From an uncultured Gemmatimonadota bacterium (GTDB taxonomy: Bacteria; Gemmatimonadota; Gemmatimonadetes; Gemmatimonadales; Gemmatimonadaceae): a DNA stretch of 64,000 nucleotides. The stretch is from positions 124,001 to 188,000 of the forward strand of contig CAIRYG010000010.1 in NCBI GenBank assembly GCA_903882745.1, given 5' to 3'. How positions within the stretch are numbered: the stretch's first letter is position 1; every line of letters starts with the position of its first letter. Shown in pieces: positions 1 to 9,070 of this stretch. The position numbers and the translations under genes were made by a program. The notes beneath the pieces are model-generated. The model had not been told where the DNA came from. It did not search any database and worked only from the letters and a program-made list of their open reading frames with translations.

Positions 1-1296
1 GCCCGCCGTGGCGTTCGACTCCAGCGAGTAGCGCTGGCCGAGCGTCGTGAAGCCCATGCTCACGCCAACGTCGAGCTGCGAGCTGAGCGCCATGTTCACA
101 TTGGCACGCACCGAGGTCTTGTCGACCATGTTCGGACGCTGGGTCCAATCATGAATGACCGTATTCGAGGCCGCGAAGCGCGTGGCTTCGAACTCCGGCA
201 GCTTGAGCACGCCGACTTCGTTTTCGCGCTGCACCGAGACCGCGTACCGCACGGCTTCCGTACCGCCCGACACCGAGGCTCCAACCGTGCCACGATAGCC
301 AACGCCGAGTGGCGTCGCATTCGGGTCATGCAGTGGCGCGTACACGCGGACCGAGTCCAGCTGGCAGGTGCCGGCCGAAATGGTCGGCAGCGCGCACTCG
401 CGATACGCGGTCTGACCGGGCGAATGGCCCGCGATCGTGAAGTTGTACGGATAGGTGTTCCGGTCGCTCATCATGCCGCTCTCGCCGAACACGTTCCAAC
501 GGGCCGCACCCGCGCGCCCCTTCTTGGTCGTGATCACGATGACGCCGTTGGTGGCATCGGTGCCGTACAGCGTCGCCGCCGACGGACCCTTCACGATTTC
601 GATGTTCTCGATTTCGTCGGGGTTGATGTCGCCGGTACGGTTCGGCAACGCGCCGCCCGTCCCGAAGGCGATGCTGCCGACGTTGCTCGACATACGAACG
701 CCGTCGATGATGTAGATCGGGTCATTACCGAGCGACAACGACGAGGTGCCGCGGATACGAATACGAGCGCCAGAGCCCGTCTGCGTGCCCTGCGTCACGT
801 ACACGCCCGGCGCGCGCGCGCTGAGCAAGTCGTTGAGGCTGGTGACCGGCGCGGTCTCCATCACCTTCGAGACGTCGATCGACGACGTGGCATTGCCGAT
901 TTCCACGCGACGCGTTTCGCCAGTCGCCGTGGTCACCACCGGCGTCAGGTTCACCGCCACCGGCACCAGAACGAAACTCAGCGTCTGCGTCGCGCCCGCG
1001 ACAATCGTGACGGACTTCTTCTGCTCCGCGTATCCAACTCGGAGCACGCGAATGGTCTGCGGGCCGAGCGGAACGTTGCGGAGCACAAGCTTACCGTCAG
1101 CGCCCGTGAGGCCGCCGAGAGTTGTGGTCACCACGCCGATCTGGGCCTGCGAGATCGGATTGGACGAACCACCGTCAACGACGGTGATGTTGAGTGTGCC
1201 TTGGGCGGACAGTCGGGCTGCGGTGCCAGCGATCAAAATCGCCAACACGCGCATCATGCGACTGGTACGCCGGCGCCACGAGGGGAACCGTTCCAT
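1..1296 (-). CDS. SusC/RagA-family TonB-dependent outer-membrane receptor, N-terminal 432 residues (runs off the left edge)
   Basis: Reading the complement from the ATG at 1296 gives an open frame to the window edge, so the C-terminal barrel is missing. Residues 14-33 form a signal peptide ending in a LSAQG cleavage region. Residues about 34-115 are a carboxypeptidase-regulatory-like beta-sandwich. About 125-235 is the TonB plug, with RIRIRGTSSL, YIIDGVR, IEIVKGPSAATLYGTDATNG and VIVITTKKG; this order is diagnostic of SusC/RagA proteins. The family imports glycans, peptides or other large ligands with TonB; the substrate cannot be read here, and no SusD partner is visible. An AGGAG lies 11 nt upstream of the start. 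A promoter is proposed at 1390-1417. Confidence 0.93.
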   Translation of the reverse strand, partial: MERFPSWRRRTSRMMRVLAILIAGTAARLSAQGTLNITVVDGGSSNPISQAQIGVVTTTLGGLTGADGKLVLRNVPLGPQTIRVLRVGYAEQKKSVTIVAGATQTLSFVLVPVAVNLTPVVTTATGETRRVEIGNATSSIDVSKVMETAPVTSLNDLLSARAPGVYVTQGTQTGSGARIRIRGTSSLSLGNDPIYIIDGVRMSSNVGSIAFGTGGALPNRTGDINPDEIENIEIVKGPSAATLYGTDATNGVIVITTKKGRAGAARWNVFGESGMMSDRNTYPYNFTIAGHSPGQTAYRECALPTISAGTCQLDSVRVYAPLHDPNATPLGVGYRGTVGASVSGGTEAVRYAVSVQRENEVGVLKLPEFEATRFAASNTVIHDWTQRPNMVDKTSVRANVNMALSSQLDVGVSMGFTTLGQRYSLESNATAG

Positions 1297-1389
1297 GCGA
1301 TACACGTCTCCTGTAGGGTACGGGGGCGGAACTGTGATACCAACCGAGCGGTAACGATTATGAAAAAAATCGAATACGCGTCCGAGTGG

Positions 1390-1417
1390 AATATCCGCTC
1401 GGCGCTCGGTACGTCAA
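1390..1417 (-). promoter_or_regulatory. Putative promoter of the SusC-like receptor
   Basis: On the minus strand TTGACG (1417-1412) and GATATT (1395-1390) are separated by 16 nt. The predicted start near 1383 gives a leader of about 87 nt. The hexamers agree with the other vegetative promoters in the window. An alternative reading is TTGACG with an 18-nt spacer and TATTCC. Confidence 0.5.
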
Positions 1418-1473
1418 GCACCACACGCGAACTACCCAGCGAGCCCACCGCCTGTCACCTCCCCCAACGCCGA

Positions 1474-1516
1474 AGGGCCCTCGCCCCCAGTCTAAGACTG
1501 GTCAAGCGAAGGCCCT
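1474..1516 (-). terminator. Nested hairpin downstream of ald
   Basis: AGGGCCCTCGC (1474-1484) pairs with GCGAAGGCCCT (1506-1516) with one mismatch. Inside it CCAGTC-TAA-GACTGG makes a second 6-bp stem. It lies between the ald stop and the receptor promoter, so it most likely ends ald transcription. There is no clear U-tract, so it may be Rho-assisted or an RNA-stability element. Confidence 0.5.
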
Positions 1517-1592
1517 CCCGACTTCCCTGCCCAGCACCTAGACGGCGCCTACGGAGCGCCTAAGAGGCACCTCGCAGGCGCCCCGGGACTCC

Positions 1593-2708
1593 TCAGCCCA
1601 GGAACTTGCCGGGCTCGTGGTACTCCATCCCAAACGCCTCAGCAACCCCACGGTAGGTGACCCTGCCGTCCACCACGTTCAGCCCGCGAAGAAGCGCAGA
1701 GTCTTCCTTGAGCGCCTGCTTCCATCCCTTGTTCGCCAACTTCATGGCGTACGGGAAGGTCGCGTTCGTCAGCGCCAACGTCGAGGTGCGCGGCACGCCG
1801 CCCGGCATGTTCGCCACGCCGTAGTGAATCACACCGTCCACGGTGTACACCGGGTTCTCATGCGTCGTCGCATGAATCGTCTCCACGCAACCGCCCTGGT
1901 CGATCGCCACGTCCACGATCACCGCGCCCGGCTGCATGACCTTGAGGTCTTCCTTGCGGATCAGCTTCGGCGCCTTGGCACCGGGAATCAGCACGCCGCC
2001 GACCACGAGATCCGCGGTCGCAATCTGCTCGAGCACATTGTGGCGGTTCGAGTAGATCGTCGTCACATTCGCTGGCATCACATCACTCAAATAGCGCATG
2101 CGCTCGAGCGAGACATCAAGAATGGTGACCATCGCGCCCATCCCCGCCGCCATCTTGGCCGCGTTGATGCCCACAATGCCGCCGCCGAGAATCACAACCT
2201 TCGCCGGCGCCACGCCCGGCACGCCGCCGAGGAGCAGCCCACGACCGCCGTACAGCTTCTCGAGGTACTTGGCCCCTTCCTGCACCGCCATACGGCCGGC
2301 GACTTCCGACATCGGCGTCAGCAGCGGCAACTCACGGCTCGGCAACTCCACGGTCTCGTACGCAATGCACGTCGCGCCCGAATCCATGTGCGCCGTGGTG
2401 AGCTTCTCGTCGGCGGCGAAATGGAAGTACGTGAAGATGGTCTGTCCCTTCTTCATGCGCGGCCACTCAACGGCGATCGGCTCCTTGACCTTAATAATCA
2501 TGTCAGCGCCAGCCCACGTGGTGTCCGCATCGGGCGCGATCGTGGCGCCAGCAGCCACATACTGCTCGTCGCTGAATCCGCTGCCGAGGCCTGCGCCCTT
2601 CTCAACGACGACCTTATGGCCAGCCGCGACCAACGCTTCCGCGCCAGCCGGCACGAGCGAGACACGGTTCTCGTTGGTCTTGATTTCCTTCGGAATGCCG
2701 ATGTTCAT
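1593..2708 (-). CDS. ald: Alanine dehydrogenase
   Basis: This 371-residue protein begins MNIGIPKEIKTNENRVSLVP, the hallmark start of alanine dehydrogenases. It matches the family's usual length of about 370. It oxidises L-alanine to pyruvate and ammonium with NAD+, or runs in reverse. The Rossmann glycine motif VVILGGGIVGINAAKMA (about residues 170-186) binds NAD. The catalytic region around residues 75-95 (KVKEPIAVEW and FTYFHFAADEKLT) is intact. It lies 42 nt downstream of the M16 peptidase on the same strand and may be read through from it. A hairpin follows at 1474-1516. Confidence 0.97.
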   Translation of the reverse strand: MNIGIPKEIKTNENRVSLVPAGAEALVAAGHKVVVEKGAGLGSGFSDEQYVAAGATIAPDADTTWAGADMIIKVKEPIAVEWPRMKKGQTIFTYFHFAADEKLTTAHMDSGATCIAYETVELPSRELPLLTPMSEVAGRMAVQEGAKYLEKLYGGRGLLLGGVPGVAPAKVVILGGGIVGINAAKMAAGMGAMVTILDVSLERMRYLSDVMPANVTTIYSNRHNVLEQIATADLVVGGVLIPGAKAPKLIRKEDLKVMQPGAVIVDVAIDQGGCVETIHATTHENPVYTVDGVIHYGVANMPGGVPRTSTLALTNATFPYAMKLANKGWKQALKEDSALLRGLNVVDGRVTYRGVAEAFGMEYHEPGKFLG

Positions 2709-2750
2709 GGGAATCGGGGTGTTCGAGTGATAATGAGTTGAGCGCGGCGC

Positions 2751-3977
2751 TCAGGTGGGCCCAAGGCTCACCAGCGTCTGCTGGTCCGGCACAAAAAACG
2801 CAGCGCAGCATGCCGCTACGTCTTCCGGCGTAATGGCATCAATCTTTGCCAATACGTCGTCCAACCCGGCGTACGGCTCGCCGAACAACTCGACGGCCGC
2901 TGCACGGTACATCCGACTGCTCACGCCTTCCATTGCCAGCGTGATCTGCCCCTTCACCTGCTGCTTCCCCATCGCAATCTCGCTGTCAGGAATCCCATCC
3001 CGCACGAGCCGCGCGAGCTCTCCACGCACCGCCGCAATCGCCTGATCGGCATTCTCAGGAGACGTTCCCACATAGACCCCGTGCGTTCCGGAATCCACAT
3101 GGAATGACTGAAAGGTATACACGGAATAGGCGAGACCAAGCTCCTCCCGAACCCGCTGAAAAAGCCGAGAGCTCATCCCACCACCCAGCAACGTGTTGAT
3201 CAGCACCAGCGTATGCCGGCGCTTGTCGGCATGGGGCACAGTGGCCGAGCCAAACACCACATGCACCTGCGACCCGTCCCGCTTCACCCGCCGCTCTGAG
3301 GCTGGCATGGTCACAGGAGCGGGCGACACCGGGGCCTTCTCCGTACCCGCCGGCACATCACCCCACCCGGTGGCTCCGAGCGCCTCGAGAAGCGCCTCGT
3401 GGCTCACGTTCCCGCTCGCGGCCACCACAATCTGGCCAGGCTGGTACGCCCGCGCGTGCCGCTCCCGCAGCGCCTCGATCCCAATGGCTCCCACGGTGTC
3501 GCGGGTACCCAGAATGGAATAGCCGTAGGGGTGTGCCCCCCACAGCGCTTCATTGTGCATCTCAAAGACGAGATCGTCAGGCGTGTCATCCACCATCGCG
3601 ATCTCCTCCAGCACGACCTTGCGCTCGAGCTTCAAATCGTCCGCGCGCAGCGCTGGATGAAAGATCAAATCGGCCATCACGTCAGCCGCTTGCGTCAAAT
3701 GCTCGTCGAGCACGCGCGCCTGAAAAGCCGTGTGCTCGCGCGCGGTGTAGGCGTCAAGCGATCCGCCGAGCGATTCGAGCGCGCCCGCGATCTCATGCGC
3801 AGTCCGGCGCTTGGTGCCCTTGAACACCATGTGCTCGAGGAGATGCGAAATCCCCATCTCCTCGGGCGACTCATGCAGCGACGCGGACCGCACCCAGGCC
3901 CCAAGCGCAATTGACCGCACGCCCGGAACGAACTCCGAGAGTACGGTCAATCCATTGGGGAGCACGGAACGCTCCAT
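2751..3977 (-). CDS. M16-family zinc metallopeptidase (processing-peptidase-like)
   Basis: The 408-residue protein starts MERSVLPNGLTVLSE, a typical M16 N-terminus. The inverted zinc motif HLLEH is at residues 45-49, and the third zinc ligand is probably the glutamate in VLEEIAMVDD. The C-terminal half is the second M16 domain, with GGGMSSRLFQRVREELGLAYSV. The chosen ATG has GGAG six nt upstream. Longer frames exist from ATG 3992 and GTG 4034, the latter 6 nt after the pnp stop, but both have poorer ribosome sites. No signal peptide is seen, so it is probably cytoplasmic. Its position directly after pnp is common in many bacteria. Its substrate is unknown. Confidence 0.93.
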   Translation of the reverse strand: MERSVLPNGLTVLSEFVPGVRSIALGAWVRSASLHESPEEMGISHLLEHMVFKGTKRRTAHEIAGALESLGGSLDAYTAREHTAFQARVLDEHLTQAADVMADLIFHPALRADDLKLERKVVLEEIAMVDDTPDDLVFEMHNEALWGAHPYGYSILGTRDTVGAIGIEALRERHARAYQPGQIVVAASGNVSHEALLEALGATGWGDVPAGTEKAPVSPAPVTMPASERRVKRDGSQVHVVFGSATVPHADKRRHTLVLINTLLGGGMSSRLFQRVREELGLAYSVYTFQSFHVDSGTHGVYVGTSPENADQAIAAVRGELARLVRDGIPDSEIAMGKQQVKGQITLAMEGVSSRMYRAAAVELFGEPYAGLDDVLAKIDAITPEDVAACCAAFFVPDQQTLVSLGPT

Positions 3978-4040
3978 CCCCCGCTCCACCATAGGGCTGC
4001 GGTGCTGACCGAGGCGCGGTGCGCCGGCGGTCACCGAAGC

Positions 4041-6272
4041 CTACCGGCCTCGGCCACCGCGACCGCCACGACCGCCACTGCGGCCGCCACGATCACCACC
4101 CTCCTCGCCACCCTCGGCCGCTGGGGCCTCAGAGGCAGGAGCAGCACCGTCGGCGTAGGACGACTCCACCGGCGCAGCATCGCCAGTCGGCTTCGGCACC
4201 AACGCCTTCATCGACAGGCGCAGACGTCCACGCTCGTCGCGCTCAATGAGCTTGACCTTCACGCGATCGCCCTTCTTGACCACGTCCTCGGTCTTCTCGG
4301 TACGGCCCCACTGCAGTTCGCTGATGTGCACGAGGCCTTCGGTGCCCGGCATGATCTCGACGAAGGCGCCAAACGCCGTCGTGCTCTTCACCGGACCTTC
4401 GTACGTCTCGCCCACGATCGGCTCGGCCGTGATCGCCTGCACCATCTGACGCGCACGCTCCATCGCTTCGGCGCCAACCGCGGCGATCGTCACGAGACCG
4501 CTGTCGTCCACGGTCAGCTCGGCGCCAGACTCTTCCTGGATGCCGCGGATCGTCTTGCCCTTCGGTCCGATCAGGTCGCCGATCTTCTCGGGGTTGATCT
4601 GGACGGTGATGATACGCGGAGCCCACGGCGACATTTCCGGACGCACCGTCGGCAGCGCCTTGTCCATCTCGCCGAGGATGTGCAACCGGCCTTCCTTGGC
4701 CTGCGCAAGCGCCTCTTCCATGAGCTTCAGATCGAGGCCCTGGATCTTGATGTCCATCTGGATGCTCGTGATGCCGTCCTTCGTGCCCGCCACCTTGAAG
4801 TCCATGTCGCCGAGGTGATCTTCGGTGCCCAGGATGTCGGTCAGGATCGCGTACTTCTTCCCTTCCTTGATCAAGCCCATCGCCACACCGGCCACGGGGG
4901 CCTTGAGCGGGATGCCGGCGTCGAAGCAGCTCAGCGAGCCGCCGCAGACCGAGGCCATCGAGCTGGAGCCGTTGGACTCGAGCACGTCAGAGACGATACG
5001 AATCGTGTACGGGAACTCTTCGAACGGCGGCAGAACGCCCTGGATGGCGCGCTCGGCCAGATTGCCGTGACCGATTTCGCGGCGGCTGGTGCCACGCATC
5101 GGGCGCACTTCGCCCGTCGAGAACGGCGGGAAGTTGTAATGCAGCATGAACGACTTGGTGGTCTCCTGCTTGTCGTCGATGCTGTCCATGCGCTGCACGT
5201 CGTTCCCGGTGCCGAGCGTCGCGACCACGAGGGCCTGCGTCTGCCCGCGAGTGAAGAGCGCCGAGCCGTGCGCACGCGGCAGCAGGCCGGTGTCGATCGA
5301 GATCTGACGCACTTCGGTCGGCTTACGGCCGTCGACGCGCAGTCCGCTCGTGAGCACCTGATCGCGCAGCACGCGATACTCGATGTCGCCGAGCACGCCG
5401 CCGATGAACGGATGCTGTGCGTCCGGCAACTCTGCCTTGAGCGCGGTCTTGACCTCGTCCTTCACCTTTTCGACGGCCTGGATGCGCGTCTGCTTGTCCT
5501 TCTGATTGATGGCGGCGACAATCTTCTTTTCCGCCTCCTTGGTGACGCGCTTGATCACGTCGTCCGGCGTCTCGACCTTGTCCCACGACATCTTCTCGAC
5601 CGGGTTCTTGGCAAGCAGCTCTTCCTGGAGCGCAATCAGCTCACGAATGCCGCGCTGGCCGATACCGATGGCCTCGATGACGTCTTCTTCCTGAATCTCG
5701 AGCGCGCCGCCCTCGACCATCACGATCGAATCCTGCGAGCCGGCAACCACGAGGTCCATGTCGCTGAACTCGAGCTGCTGGAAGGTCGGGTTGAGCACCC
5801 ACTTGCCCTGCACGCGGCCCACGCGAACGGCGGCGATCGGCGCCGTGAAGGGGATCTTGGACGCGTTGAGCGCGAACGACGTGGCCACGAGGCCGAGCAC
5901 ATCGGCATCGTTCTCCTGGTCGGCGCTGATCACGTAGATGAAGACCTGCACTTCGTTCTGGAATCCTTCCGGGAACAGCGGACGGATCGAGCGGTCGATG
6001 ATCCGGCAGGAGAGGATTTCTTCATCGCGCGGACGTCCTTCGCGCTTGATGAAGCCGCCCGGGATCTTGCCCGCAGCGTAGGTCTTTTCCTTGTACTCAA
6101 CCGTCAGCGGGAAGAACGGAAGCGTGGAACGCTTCTCGCTGACCGTGACCGTGGCAAGCACCATCGTCTCGCCGAAAGTGATCAGGCACGAGCCCGCAGC
6201 CTGCTTGGCCATACGGCCGGTCTCGATGATAAGCTTGCGGCCCGCGAACGTCCGCTCAATGCGATGCATCAT
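4041..6272 (-). CDS. pnp: Polyribonucleotide nucleotidyltransferase (PNPase)
   Basis: This 743-residue 3'-5' phosphorolytic exoribonuclease degrades mRNA in the cytoplasm. It starts MMHRIERTFAGRKLIIETG. Two RNase PH domains (about residues 5-230 and 315-545) flank an alpha-helical linker. They are followed by a KH domain (GDLIGPKGKTIRGIQEE) and an S1 domain (VGETYEGPVKSTTAFGAFVEIMPGTEGLVHISE). The last 45 residues are Ala/Glu-rich and end in an arginine-glycine tail (GGRGGRGGRGR). The frame can extend to a GTG at 6305, but that codon lies inside the rpsO-pnp hairpin, so ATG 6272 is preferred. The M16 gene follows closely. Confidence 0.96.
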   Translation of the reverse strand: MMHRIERTFAGRKLIIETGRMAKQAAGSCLITFGETMVLATVTVSEKRSTLPFFPLTVEYKEKTYAAGKIPGGFIKREGRPRDEEILSCRIIDRSIRPLFPEGFQNEVQVFIYVISADQENDADVLGLVATSFALNASKIPFTAPIAAVRVGRVQGKWVLNPTFQQLEFSDMDLVVAGSQDSIVMVEGGALEIQEEDVIEAIGIGQRGIRELIALQEELLAKNPVEKMSWDKVETPDDVIKRVTKEAEKKIVAAINQKDKQTRIQAVEKVKDEVKTALKAELPDAQHPFIGGVLGDIEYRVLRDQVLTSGLRVDGRKPTEVRQISIDTGLLPRAHGSALFTRGQTQALVVATLGTGNDVQRMDSIDDKQETTKSFMLHYNFPPFSTGEVRPMRGTSRREIGHGNLAERAIQGVLPPFEEFPYTIRIVSDVLESNGSSSMASVCGGSLSCFDAGIPLKAPVAGVAMGLIKEGKKYAILTDILGTEDHLGDMDFKVAGTKDGITSIQMDIKIQGLDLKLMEEALAQAKEGRLHILGEMDKALPTVRPEMSPWAPRIITVQINPEKIGDLIGPKGKTIRGIQEESGAELTVDDSGLVTIAAVGAEAMERARQMVQAITAEPIVGETYEGPVKSTTAFGAFVEIMPGTEGLVHISELQWGRTEKTEDVVKKGDRVKVKLIERDERGRLRLSMKALVPKPTGDAAPVESSYADGAAPASEAPAAEGGEEGGDRGGRSGGRGGRGGRGR

Positions 6273-6300
6273 TGGGTAAATCCGTGTGAGAATGGGGGAT

Positions 6301-6346
6301 AACACAAAACGCGCGGGCCGCAGGATGCGTCCGCGCGAATCGTGTT
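6301..6346 (-). terminator. Attenuator/terminator hairpin between rpsO and pnp
   Basis: On the minus strand CGCGCGG-A-CGCA pairs with TGCG-GC-CCGCGCG, followed by TTTTGTGTT. An outer AACAC/GTGTT pairing extends it. The placement between rpsO and pnp is the classic one. In other bacteria this junction carries a terminator and a processing site through which PNPase regulates itself. Confidence 0.7.
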
Positions 6347-6357
6347 ACATACCGGGA

Positions 6358-6618
6358 TTAGTAGCGCAGCCCAAGCTCGTCGATCAGCTTGCGATACGAG
6401 CCGACATCGGTGCGCTTGAGGTAGTCCAGCAGACGGCGGCGTCGGCCAACCATCTTGAGGAGTCCACGGCGACCATGGTGGTCCTTGGCGTGCTTGCGGA
6501 AGTGATCATTGAGATAGTTGATCCGTTCCGTCAGCAACGTGACCTGGACCTGCGAGGAACCAGTGTCGGTGGGGTGCAGGCGATTCTTGTCGACCGCCGC
6601 GCTCTTTACGAATGCCAT
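6358..6618 (-). CDS. rpsO: 30S ribosomal protein S15
   Basis: The 86-residue protein has the S15 signature: [19 protein letters not shown], then HRKH-like [16 protein letters not shown] and [12 protein letters not shown]. It binds the central domain of 16S rRNA. Length is normal (86-89). It is expressed from its own promoter at 6663-6691 and paired with pnp downstream, as in most bacteria. Confidence 0.98.
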   Translation of the reverse strand: MAFVKSAAVDKNRLHPTDTGSSQVQVTLLTERINYLNDHFRKHAKDHHGRRGLLKMVGRRRRLLDYLKRTDVGSYRKLIDELGLRY

Positions 6619-6662
6619 TGTCTGTACCTAAATCCTTATCGGTCATTTGGTTGTAGCTTGGA

Positions 6663-6691
6663 AACATAGCCAAGATCCCCCACGCCATCAA
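6663..6691 (-). promoter_or_regulatory. rpsO promoter
   Basis: TTGATG (6691-6686) and TATGTT (6668-6663) are separated by 17 nt on the minus strand. The predicted start near 6656 gives a leader of about 38 nt. Confidence 0.65.
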
Positions 6692-6700
6692 GGGGGCTCA

Positions 6701-6735
6701 GCGCTGTTCCAGCGCCTTGTCGGAAGAGGTCCGAC
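6701..6735 (-). terminator. Tandem hairpins after rseP
   Basis: GTCGGA/TCCGAC (6719-6735) and GCGCTG/CAGCGC (6701-6715) form two short stems just downstream of the rseP stop and upstream of the rpsO promoter. No U-tract follows. They probably separate the rplM-rseP block from rpsO. Confidence 0.4.
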
Positions 6736-6755
6736 GCGCGCCTTCCTCCCTCGGC

Positions 6756-7931
6756 TCAGCCCTTTCCGAGCAGACTCAGGGCCAGCCCCTTCAGATCGTT
6801 GAACATCACGATCACAAACAACAACGCCACGGCCGCGATACCAACCTTCATAAAGTTCTCTCGCGTCCGACTACTGAACGATCCACCCTTGATCCCCTCC
6901 GCCACCGTCAGCAGCACCTGACCACCATCCAGCACGGGGATTGGGAGCAAGTTCAACACCGCCAAATTGATGCTCAAGTAGGCAATCAGCGCCAGCAGCG
7001 ACTCCCACCCGCCCTTCGCCGACCGAACCGAGACCCGGGCGATCGCGATTGGCCCCCCGAGCTGCGTCACGCTCACGGCGCCGCGGAACAGTCCACGGAC
7101 AATCCCGACAATCGCGCCCGCCTCCTCCCACGTGGTTTCCCAGCCTGCCGTCGCCGCCTGCCCCAAGGTCAGCGCGACATGCGCCGGTGTCCCACGCGGC
7201 CACACCCCAACCTTTCCGATCCGCTCCTTGGCTCCGGTCTGCGCATTGGCCCCCTCAGCGGTGTCTGGCACCACCGTGAGCGTCACCGCCGAACCGCCGC
7301 GCCGCACATCCATGGCAATGGGCTTACCCGCCGACATCGACACGACTGCCTGGAAGTCTGCCCAGCTCTCGATAGACGCCCCATTCAGCGCAACGATACT
7401 GTCGCCCGGCATCACCCCCGCGCGCGCGGCCGGAAGGCCGACCACCAACGAATCCACCACCGCCGGGAGATAGCTGCGCCCTTTCGCCGAGTAGACGCCG
7501 GTCGCGATGCTGAAGGTCAACAGCACATTCATCGTGACGCCGGCCAACAAGATGACCACACGCGCCCACGTTGGCTTGGACTCAAACCACCGATCCTGCG
7601 GCACAGGCTTCGGGCCGTGCGGCAGCATGGCGTCGGGATCCCACCGCGGATCCTTCTCCGCGTCCGGCTTGGCCTCTTCGTTGCCCCCTTCGAGCATCGC
7701 GGCGGCCTCGTCGTCCTTGGACGCCATCCGCACGTACCCGCCGATCGGCAGCGCGGCGAGCACATATTCGGTTTCTGATCCTTTGGGGCGCCAGCGGAGA
7801 ATCGACGGGCCCCACCCCAGCGCAAACCGCGGTGCGTACACACCGAGCGCCTTGGCGGCAAGAAAATGACCGAGCTCGTGGACGAACACCACGATCCCGA
7901 GAACCGCAATCGGCGCAAGCCAAGCAAGCAT
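6756..7931 (-). CDS. rseP: RseP-like site-2 membrane protease (M50)
   Basis: The 391-residue protein is an intramembrane zinc protease. The HELGH zinc motif is at residues 18-22 in the first membrane helix. A PDZ domain lies around residues 140-240 (MPGDSIVALNGASIESWADF). The second metal motif NLLPIPVLDGGQ is near residue 325, and a hydrophobic C-terminal helix ends the protein. It cleaves anti-sigma factors or leftover signal peptides in E. coli and B. subtilis; the target here is not shown. Its start overlaps the dxr stop by one base (TAATG). The dxr-rseP neighbourhood beside cdsA and uppS is widely conserved. Confidence 0.95.
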   Translation of the reverse strand: MLAWLAPIAVLGIVVFVHELGHFLAAKALGVYAPRFALGWGPSILRWRPKGSETEYVLAALPIGGYVRMASKDDEAAAMLEGGNEEAKPDAEKDPRWDPDAMLPHGPKPVPQDRWFESKPTWARVVILLAGVTMNVLLTFSIATGVYSAKGRSYLPAVVDSLVVGLPAARAGVMPGDSIVALNGASIESWADFQAVVSMSAGKPIAMDVRRGGSAVTLTVVPDTAEGANAQTGAKERIGKVGVWPRGTPAHVALTLGQAATAGWETTWEEAGAIVGIVRGLFRGAVSVTQLGGPIAIARVSVRSAKGGWESLLALIAYLSINLAVLNLLPIPVLDGGQVLLTVAEGIKGGSFSSRTRENFMKVGIAAVALLFVIVMFNDLKGLALSLLGKG

Positions 7932-9070
7932 TAGACTAGTTCCTGCACGAGTGAGCGAGCGGCACGGTCTGCGTCACGCAGCGATGCGATGCCGTCGAGC
8001 TTTCGATCGCCGAGCGCCGAGAGCGCCGCGTCGATCGCACGTGGAATACCGCCGAACGTGAGCGACCCGTCGAGAAAGCGCTGCACCGCGGCCTCATTGG
8101 CCGCGTTGAAGACCGCCGGCGCGACACCACCGGCGCGCCCCGCCTCAAGGCCCATCTTGAACGAGGGGAACGCATCCGTGCGCACCGCCTCAAAGGTCAA
8201 CGACGCCGCGGCCACCGGATCGAACCGCGCGACACCGTCGTCCTCAAGCCGCTCCGGATATGAAAGCGCGTAGAGAATGGGAAGTTCCATGGAGGGCACG
8301 CCGAGCTGCGCGACCACGCTGCCGTCGATGAACTCGACCATCGAGTGCACGATGCTCTGCGGATGCACCACCACTTCAATGCGATCGTACGGCACGCCAA
8401 AGAGAAAGTGCGCCTCGATCACTTCGAGCGCCTTATTCACCAGCGATGCACTGTCTACCGTAATCTTGCGCCCCATGCTCCAGGTCGGATGGTTGAGGGC
8501 GTCCGCAAGCGTCGCCTCCGCAATCCGCTGGGTGGGCCAGGTGCGAAACGGGCCGCCGCTCGCCGTGATAATCAACCGGCGCACGTCGCTCGGCTGCCGG
8601 CCGGCGAGACACTGGAGAATCGCCGAGTGCTCGCTGTCGACCGGCACGAGCTCCCCGTGATTCCGACGGGCCGCAGCCATCACGAGCTCTCCACCCATCA
8701 CGAGTGATTCTTTGTTGGCGAGCGCCACGCGCTTTCCCGCCTGCAGTGCCGCGAGCGTCGCTTCTAATCCGGTGCTCCCCACGACCGCGTTGAGCACAAT
8801 GTCGGCGGATGGCAACGACGCTGCCTGCACGAGGACCTCCTCGCCAGACGCCCACCCAGCCGGCATCCCCTGCCCGCCATTCACGAGTCCCGTGAAATCG
8901 GGGCGCCACTCCGCCACCTGCTCACCAAGGAGCGCGGCATTCGAATGCGCCGTCAACCCGCTCACGCGAAACAGATCACGGTGCCGCGCCATCACACGAA
9001 GGGCGGCGGTTCCAATCGAGCCGGTCGCACCAAGGATGGTCACGCCGCGCGGCGTTGTAGCGTTCGTCAT
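7931..9070 (-). CDS. dxr: 1-deoxy-D-xylulose 5-phosphate reductoisomerase
   Basis: This 379-residue enzyme makes 2-C-methyl-D-erythritol 4-phosphate from DXP with NADPH, the committed step of the MEP isoprenoid pathway. The N-terminal nucleotide motif GVTILGATGSIGTAAL and the catalytic-core NKESLVMGGEL, PVDSEHSAIL and TASGGPFR segments are intact. dxs lies at 41.7-43.6 kb, so two MEP enzymes are present. It overlaps cdsA by 4 nt and rseP by 1 nt. Confidence 0.97.
   Translation of the reverse strand: MTNATTPRGVTILGATGSIGTAALRVMARHRDLFRVSGLTAHSNAALLGEQVAEWRPDFTGLVNGGQGMPAGWASGEEVLVQAASLPSADIVLNAVVGSTGLEATLAALQAGKRVALANKESLVMGGELVMAAARRNHGELVPVDSEHSAILQCLAGRQPSDVRRLIITASGGPFRTWPTQRIAEATLADALNHPTWSMGRKITVDSASLVNKALEVIEAHFLFGVPYDRIEVVVHPQSIVHSMVEFIDGSVVAQLGVPSMELPILYALSYPERLEDDGVARFDPVAAASLTFEAVRTDAFPSFKMGLEAGRAGGVAPAVFNAANEAAVQRFLDGSLTFGGIPRAIDAALSALGDRKLDGIASLRDADRAARSLVQELV

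Noticed and set aside
151-1563. 470-residue plus-strand frame at the left edge
   Set aside because: Antisense of the SusC-like receptor, which has clear plug and regulatory-domain motifs.
4002-6302. 766-residue open frame on the plus strand opposite pnp
   Set aside because: Fully antisense to pnp, no family motif, and low-complexity His/Arg/Leu composition of a GC-rich shadow frame.
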